Of a DNA stretch of 64,000 nucleotides, positions 59,836 to 64,000 are shown piece after piece (position 1 is the stretch's first letter; each line of letters opens with the position of its first letter). Location: assembly GCA_041391505.1 (NCBI GenBank), contig JAWKNW010000003.1, positions 248,001 to 312,000 of the forward strand, written 5' to 3'. This stretch comes from Rhodothermales bacterium (lineage in GTDB: Bacteria; Bacteroidota; Rhodothermia; Rhodothermales; JAHQVL01). Under the pieces are notes generated by a model that ran no database searches, was not told where the DNA came from, and worked only from the letters and a program-made list of their open reading frames with translations. A program made the position numbers and the translations under genes.

Positions 59836-60297
59836 CTACTTGATGACGGTTGCCGTCCCGCCGGCGCCTTCGATCTTCGTGCGGGCCGAAGCGCTGAAGC
59901 CGTGCGCCTGCACAGTGAGCGCGCCGCCGGCTTCGCCGTTGCCGAGGATCTTCACGCGCTCATTCTTGCGAACCAGGCCGAGCTCGACAAGCACTTCGGG
60001 CGTGATCGCCTGCGAGGCGTCGCACCGGCCGGAAGCTACCAGCTGCGCGATGCTCTCGAGGTTGACGCCCCGGTATTCGACGCGGAACGGGTTCTTGAAC
60101 CCGAACTTCGGAATACGGCGCTGCAACGGCATCTGGCCGCCCTCGAAGTGCACCGGGATGCTCGAGCCGGCACGGCTCTTCTGTCCCTTGTCGCCCCGCG
60201 TCGAGCTGTGACCACCGTAGCCCGAGCCCACGCCGCGAGCGATACGTTTGTCCTTCTTCGTAGCCCCTTTGGCGGGCTTGAGATTGCTGAGATCCAT
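59836..60297 (-). CDS. rplO: 50S ribosomal protein L15
   Basis: A 153-residue late-assembly protein of the large subunit. MDLSNLKPAKGATKKDKRIARGVGSGYGGHSSTRG and FEGGQMPLQRRIPKFGFKN are conserved. It begins one base after the rpmD stop, so the two are coupled, and precedes secY. Confidence 0.98.
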   Translation of the reverse strand: MDLSNLKPAKGATKKDKRIARGVGSGYGGHSSTRGDKGQKSRAGSSIPVHFEGGQMPLQRRIPKFGFKNPFRVEYRGVNLESIAQLVASGRCDASQAITPEVLVELGLVRKNERVKILGNGEAGGALTVQAHGFSASARTKIEGAGGTATVIK

Positions 60298-60298
60298 G

Positions 60299-60481
60299 TT
60301 ACTTGCTCTCTTCGATGGTGACCAGGTGATGCACTTTCGTCAGCATGCCCCGGATCTGAGCCGTATCCTCGTGCTCAACGGTCTGATGCATGCGACGCAG
60401 CCCGAGCGCTTCCATGTTGCGCTTCTGGTTCTTCGTATGACGGATGACGCTCCGTATCTGCGTGATTTTCAGTTTACCCAT
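60299..60481 (-). CDS. rpmD: 50S ribosomal protein L30
   Basis: A 60-residue protein (MGKLKITQIRSVIRHTKNQK, LEALGLRRMHQTVEHEDTAQIRGML). It is the short bacterial form, in the usual order between rpsE and rplO. Confidence 0.97.
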   Translation of the reverse strand: MGKLKITQIRSVIRHTKNQKRNMEALGLRRMHQTVEHEDTAQIRGMLTKVHHLVTIEESK

Positions 60482-60552
60482 GGTAGAACCTTACTCGATC
60501 CTGCTTTGCTAGCTAACGCATCGCCGCCACCCATGACGGCGTGAGGGGGATG

Positions 60553-61083
60553 TTACCCTTCGAACACCTTCCGAAGGGGTACCCCACGCCGCTGCGCCAC
60601 TTCGATCGGATCTTCGATCGTGGTGAGCGCGTCGAGCGTCGCCGCTACCTGGTTGTGAGGGTTGCTCGAGCCCAGCGACTTCGAGAGGATATCCGTGATG
60701 CCCGCGCACTCCAGGACGGCGCGCACGCCGCCGCCGGCCTTTACGCCGGTACCCGGCGCCGCCGGACGAAGCAGTACGCGGCCGGCGCCCTGCACGCCCG
60801 TCACGGGGTGCGGGATGGTCCCCTTCCGCAGCGGAACCGAAACGACGTTCTTCTTGGCGTCTTCTGTCCCCTTCGCAATCGCGCTGGCGACTTCATTGGC
60901 CTTGCCGAGACCGGCGCCAACCAGACCGTTGCCGTCTCCAACCACCACCACGGCGTTGAACGAGAAGCGACGGCCGCCCTTGACGACTTTCGCAACGCGG
61001 CTCACCGACACGAGGCGTTCGATCCATTCCTTCTGCGGTGCGCTGGCGCGTTCCCGGTTGCGACGATTTCTTTCTTTTGCCAT
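60553..61083 (-). CDS. rpsE: 30S ribosomal protein S5
   Basis: A 176-residue protein important for translation accuracy. WIERLVSVSRVAKVVKGGRRFSFNAVVVVGDGNGLVGAGLGKANEV is the double-stranded RNA-binding part and IEDPIEVAQRRGVPLRKVFEG the end. A 71-base gap separates it from rpmD. Confidence 0.98.
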   Translation of the reverse strand: MAKERNRRNRERASAPQKEWIERLVSVSRVAKVVKGGRRFSFNAVVVVGDGNGLVGAGLGKANEVASAIAKGTEDAKKNVVSVPLRKGTIPHPVTGVQGAGRVLLRPAAPGTGVKAGGGVRAVLECAGITDILSKSLGSSNPHNQVAATLDALTTIEDPIEVAQRRGVPLRKVFEG

Positions 61084-61135
61084 GTTGCGTTCGTTCTAGA
61101 ACATGAATGCGGTCATTGGCCGCATTCGATCGACG

Positions 61136-61489
61136 TTAAAATTGGAGACCGCCTTCGCGCGCGCCTTCGGCGAGCGCTTTCACGCGACCGTGATACCGGT
61201 AACCGTTCCGATCGAATACGACCGCTTCGATTCCAGCCGCCTTGGCCTTCTCGGCCAGCATCTTGCCAATCTGGTTACTGGCCTCGACCGGTTTGCCCAT
61301 CGCTTCGCCTGCGGCGAACGTGGACACGGCGGCGAGCGTGTGCCCGGCTACGTCGTCAATCAATTGCGCGTAAATGTGCCGGTTCGAGCGGTACACACTC
61401 AGCCGAGGACGTTCGCTCGTGCCGGAGACTTTCTTGCGAATCCGCAGACGGATCCGCGAGCGACGCATGTTCTTGAGATTCTTTTTCAT
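61136..61489 (-). CDS. rplR: 50S ribosomal protein L18
   Basis: A 117-residue 5S rRNA-binding protein (RLRIRKKVSGTSERPRLSVYRSNRHIYAQLIDD, and the glycine-rich end YRYHGRVKALAEGAREGGLQF). It lies between rplF and rpsE. Confidence 0.98.
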   Translation of the reverse strand: MKKNLKNMRRSRIRLRIRKKVSGTSERPRLSVYRSNRHIYAQLIDDVAGHTLAAVSTFAAGEAMGKPVEASNQIGKMLAEKAKAAGIEAVVFDRNGYRYHGRVKALAEGAREGGLQF

Positions 61490-61558
61490 GTCAGTTTTAA
61501 CCCGAATGCCGGAAGATACCGACCCTCCAGCGCGGTTGAACAGGGTGACATCCGCCGC

Positions 61559-62113
61559 CTAGCGAGCGGCGGTCTTGCCGGCCTTGCGGCGTACGGCCTC
61601 GTCGAGGTAACGCACACCCTTGCCTTTGTACGGCTCGGGCGGTTTCAAATTGCGGATCTTGGCGGCAACCTGCCCGACCATCTGCTTGTCGACACCTTCG
61701 ACGATGATGATCGGGTTCTTGCCCCGCTTCGTATCTACATCCAGCGCCACGCCGCGCGGGGGCAGGAAGTAAATCGGATGCGAATACCCCAGCGCCAGCT
61801 CCAGCACGCCGTTGTTGACGGCCGCGCGAAACCCGATGCCGATGACTTCGAGTTCCTTCTTGAAGCCCTGCGAGACACCCGTCACCATATTGTTGATGAG
61901 CGACCGGTAAAGGCCGTGCAGCGCCCGATGGCGCTTCTGATCCGTGGGCCGCTTGACAAGAAGCTCCTTGTCTTCCTGTTCGACTTTGATATCGGGATCG
62001 ACCTGCAGCTTCAACTCTCCCTTCGGGCCCTTGACCGTCAGCAGGTTGTTGGAAGCAACATTGATCGAAACCCCGTTGCTCAAGTCTATCGGCAGCTTTC
62101 CAACACGAGACAT
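61559..62113 (-). CDS. rplF: 50S ribosomal protein L6
   Basis: A 184-residue two-domain protein near the factor-binding site. MSRVGKLPIDLSNGVSINV, RSLINNMVTGVSQGFKKELEVIGIGFRA and the end PPEPYKGKGVRYLDEAVRRKAGK are standard. It lies between rpsH and rplR. Confidence 0.98.
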   Translation of the reverse strand: MSRVGKLPIDLSNGVSINVASNNLLTVKGPKGELKLQVDPDIKVEQEDKELLVKRPTDQKRHRALHGLYRSLINNMVTGVSQGFKKELEVIGIGFRAAVNNGVLELALGYSHPIYFLPPRGVALDVDTKRGKNPIIIVEGVDKQMVGQVAAKIRNLKPPEPYKGKGVRYLDEAVRRKAGKTAAR

Positions 62114-62179
62114 CGCGTACCTTGACTAAGATCTAAGTGAGTCGCTGCGGCCGGCTCGGCCCACGCGACATGCAGCTGA

Positions 62180-62581
62180 TTAATAAACGTAGGCGAGCAC
62201 TTCGCCGCCCACATGGATGCGGCGAGCCTCCTTGTCCGTCATCACGCCCTTCGACGTGGACAGGATGGCAATTCCCAACCCGTTCTTGACGCGAGGCAGT
62301 TCGTCCGACCCGACGTATTTACGCAGGCCCGGCTTCGAAACACGCGTCAGCGTATGAATAGCCGGCCGGCCGCTCTGGTCGTACTTCAGGTAAATCCGGA
62401 TCAGGCCCTGCTTGCCGTCATCCACGTCCAGGTAGTTCTTGACAAACCCCTTCTCCACGAGGATCTGCGTCATCGCGCGCTTCAGTTTCGAGGCGGGCAC
62501 ATCGACGTGGCGATGGCGCGCCTGGTGCGCGTTACGCAACCGCGTAAGATAATCCGCTACGGGATCGGAAATTCCACTCAT
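62180..62581 (-). CDS. rpsH: 30S ribosomal protein S8
   Basis: A 133-residue central-domain protein (SDPVADYLTRLRNAHQARHRHVDVPASKLK, VSKPGLRKYVGSDELPRVKNGLGIAILSTSKGVMTDKEAR). S8 is the translational repressor of the spc operon in E. coli; no matching site near rplE can be shown here. Confidence 0.98.
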   Translation of the reverse strand: MSGISDPVADYLTRLRNAHQARHRHVDVPASKLKRAMTQILVEKGFVKNYLDVDDGKQGLIRIYLKYDQSGRPAIHTLTRVSKPGLRKYVGSDELPRVKNGLGIAILSTSKGVMTDKEARRIHVGGEVLAYVY

Positions 62582-62650
62582 GGTCTGGTCATGTTTTCGG
62601 GCCGTTTCGCCTGCGTGGCGACGCGCCCGATTGATCGATTGGAGGATGGA

Positions 62651-62920
62651 TTACCAGCTCGACTTCCGGACGCCCGGAATCTTGCCGGCGAGCGCCATCT
62701 CCCGGAATACAATACGCGACACGCCGAATTTGCGGATGTATCCGCGCGTACGGCCGGTGAGCGCGCAGCGGTTCTTGAGCCGAACGGGGCTCGCATCCCG
62801 CGGGAGCTTCTGCAGCCCCTCAGCGTCGCCGATGGCCTTCAGATGCTTGCGTCGTTCCGCGTATTTTTTGACGGCTGCGCGGCGCTTGCGCTCACGGGCC
62901 ATCCAGCTTTTCTTCGCCAT
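62651..62920 (-). CDS. rpsN: 30S ribosomal protein S14, zinc-less long form
   Basis: An 89-residue head protein. The long form (MAKKSWMARERKRRAAVKKYAERR, then LPRDASPVRLKNRCALTGRTRGYIRKFGVSR) lacks the two CxxC pairs of the zinc form, keeping one Cys (NRCALTGR). It lies between rplE and rpsH. Like L36, it is a zinc-independent version. Confidence 0.97.
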   Translation of the reverse strand: MAKKSWMARERKRRAAVKKYAERRKHLKAIGDAEGLQKLPRDASPVRLKNRCALTGRTRGYIRKFGVSRIVFREMALAGKIPGVRKSSW

Positions 62921-62959
62921 GTTCGAATTCTACGATTCGGTTGATACGTAAATCTTGGA

Positions 62960-63532
62960 TCAGGCCCCGACCGGGGTTTCCTCCCGGCGAACGAACGGCA
63001 TGCCCAGCGCCTTCAGCAGCGCCATGGCCTCCTCGTCCGTACGGGCGCTCGTCACGAAGGAGACATCCAGCCCGCTGATCTTGTCGATCTTGTCGACGTT
63101 GATCTCCGGGAAGATGATCTGCTCCTTGACGCCCATCGTGTAGTTGCCGCGTCCGTCGAAACAGCGGTCGGACACGCCGCGGAAGTCACGCACGCGGGGC
63201 AACGCCAGCGTCACGAGCCGGTCGTAGAACTCCCACATGTGCTCGCCCCGGAGGGTCACGAAAACCCCTACCGGCATGCCTTCACGGAGCTTGAAGTTCG
63301 ACACGCTCTTCTTCGCCTTCGCGATCTGAGGCTGCTGCCCCGTGATGAGGCGAAGCTCCTGCACGGCATCGTCAAGGATCTTCTTGTTGCCCGTGGCCTC
63401 GCCCACACCTTTGTTGACGCTGATCTTCAGCAGGCGGGGAATCTGCATCACGCTGCGGTAACCGAACTGCTTCATCAGCTCGGGCGCGACTTTCTCCTGA
63501 TACAGTTGCTTGAGTCTGGGTGTATACGCCAT
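62960..63532 (-). CDS. rplE: 50S ribosomal protein L5
   Basis: A 190-residue protein that binds 5S rRNA and the P-site tRNA. PRLKQLYQEKVAPELMKQFGYRSVMQIPRLLKISVNKGVGEA, FKLREGMPVGVFVTLRGEHMWEFYDRLVTLALPRVRDFRGVS and the end are typical. It lies between rplX and rpsN. Confidence 0.98.
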   Translation of the reverse strand: MAYTPRLKQLYQEKVAPELMKQFGYRSVMQIPRLLKISVNKGVGEATGNKKILDDAVQELRLITGQQPQIAKAKKSVSNFKLREGMPVGVFVTLRGEHMWEFYDRLVTLALPRVRDFRGVSDRCFDGRGNYTMGVKEQIIFPEINVDKIDKISGLDVSFVTSARTDEEAMALLKALGMPFVRREETPVGA

Positions 63533-63603
63533 GGTTGTTCTAACGCTAAACAGGTCAGGCTGACGGCGAGGTCAGGGAGGCTGCTGCCGCCCTTCCGCGT
63601 CGA

Positions 63604-63990
63604 CTAGCGATCCAGTTCTTCTCCGGTGGTTTTAGCAATGCGAATCCAGTGACCACGGCCGGTTTCGGGATCTTCGATCCGTTTGCGCCCGACGCGGGTA
63701 CGGTTGCCGTTGCCGTCGATCGGCATCACGTTGGAGAGGTGAATCGGCATTTCGCGCTGGATGCGCCCGCCCTGGGGGTAGGTCTGATTCGGCTTCGTGT
63801 GGCGAATGCGGAGGTTCACGCCCTCGACGATCACGCGATCCTTCTCAGGATAGATCCGAAGCACTTTACCGACATACCCTTTTTCCCGGTCGGATGAAAG
63901 CGACTTCGCACTGGTGATGACTTTGTTCAGCATCACCATGTCCCCTTTCTTAATGTGCAGCTTCTTCTGCTTGTTCTTCGTGCGAGGCAT
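63604..63990 (-). CDS. rplX: 50S ribosomal protein L24
   Basis: A 128-residue assembly-initiating protein with a KOW motif (IKKGDMVMLNKVITSAKSLSSDREKGYVGKVLRIYPEKDRVIVEGVNLRIRHTKPNQ). It has a basic N-terminal extension (MPRTKNKQKKLHIK) and is complete: the start codon ends at 63990. The operon continues upstream of the window, where rplN and rpsQ are expected. Ten bases remain before the window end. Confidence 0.98.
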   Translation of the reverse strand: MPRTKNKQKKLHIKKGDMVMLNKVITSAKSLSSDREKGYVGKVLRIYPEKDRVIVEGVNLRIRHTKPNQTYPQGGRIQREMPIHLSNVMPIDGNGNRTRVGRKRIEDPETGRGHWIRIAKTTGEELDR

Positions 63991-64000
63991 GATGCTACGG

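Overview
The window is GC-rich and densely coded on both strands. Its gene content points to the Bacteroidota side of the tree, most likely a high-GC Rhodothermales-type (Rhodothermota) bacterium. This placement is an inference from gene families. The supporting families are a carboxypeptidase-regulatory-domain TonB receptor next to a DUF4249 lipoprotein, a DUF5777 beta-barrel, a DUF1460 lipoprotein, an Mrp ATPase without the usual CxxC, and the ribosomal order from L24 to L17 with secY, map and infA inside.

Layout. 1-3.1 kb: end of a pseudouridine-5'-phosphate glycosidase, a tocopherol-cyclase-like protein, a tiny membrane protein and a GhrA-type reductase. 3.3-5.9 kb: two cytochrome-like proteins sharing a CX4CH domain, separated by a 22-bp hairpin tandem repeat and followed by an array of about 67-bp palindromic units. 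5.9-17 kb: ddl, pyrC, a DPP-IV-like peptidase, alr, a two-component system and a fused alpha/beta 2-oxoacid dehydrogenase E1. 17-24 kb: repeat-rich intergenic DNA, an outer-membrane-barrel-like protein with a Tat-exported molybdopterin oxidoreductase, a PLP enzyme of Met/Cys metabolism, a TPR lipoprotein and a conserved protein of unknown function. 24-27.3 kb: a probable anti-phage NACHT protein whose C-terminal formylglycine-generating-enzyme-like domain is cut off by a one-base frameshift. 27.6-49.5 kb: hsp20, a second two-component system, nudix, sufE, a TonB/DUF4249 pair, the operon repeat-protein/prmA/ppx/mrp, an RsbU/RsbV/RsbW partner-switching trio, and ubiE, pfkA, DUF1460, aat, BCCP and DUF1080. 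49.8-51.06 kb: def and ruvX, both riddled with frameshifts. 51-54 kb: an HU-like protein and a bifunctional Rel. 53.9-64 kb: the spc/alpha ribosomal protein operon, read on the minus strand and ending at a strong terminator.

How the genes work together. Ddl and Alr supply the D-Ala-D-Ala cell-wall precursor and DUF1460 probably trims wall peptides. The RsbU/V/W set is a phosphatase, antagonist and kinase switch that lacks a local sigma factor. Rel sits downstream of the translation operon that its product regulates globally. The most unusual items are the NACHT-FGE locus, the two structured repeat arrays at 4.6-5.9 kb, the dispersed AGGTTTGAGGTTC repeat family, the four-module secreted protein at 39.2-41.1 kb and the local cluster of lesions over def/ruvX. 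No tRNA, rRNA, transposase or genuine CRISPR array was recognised.
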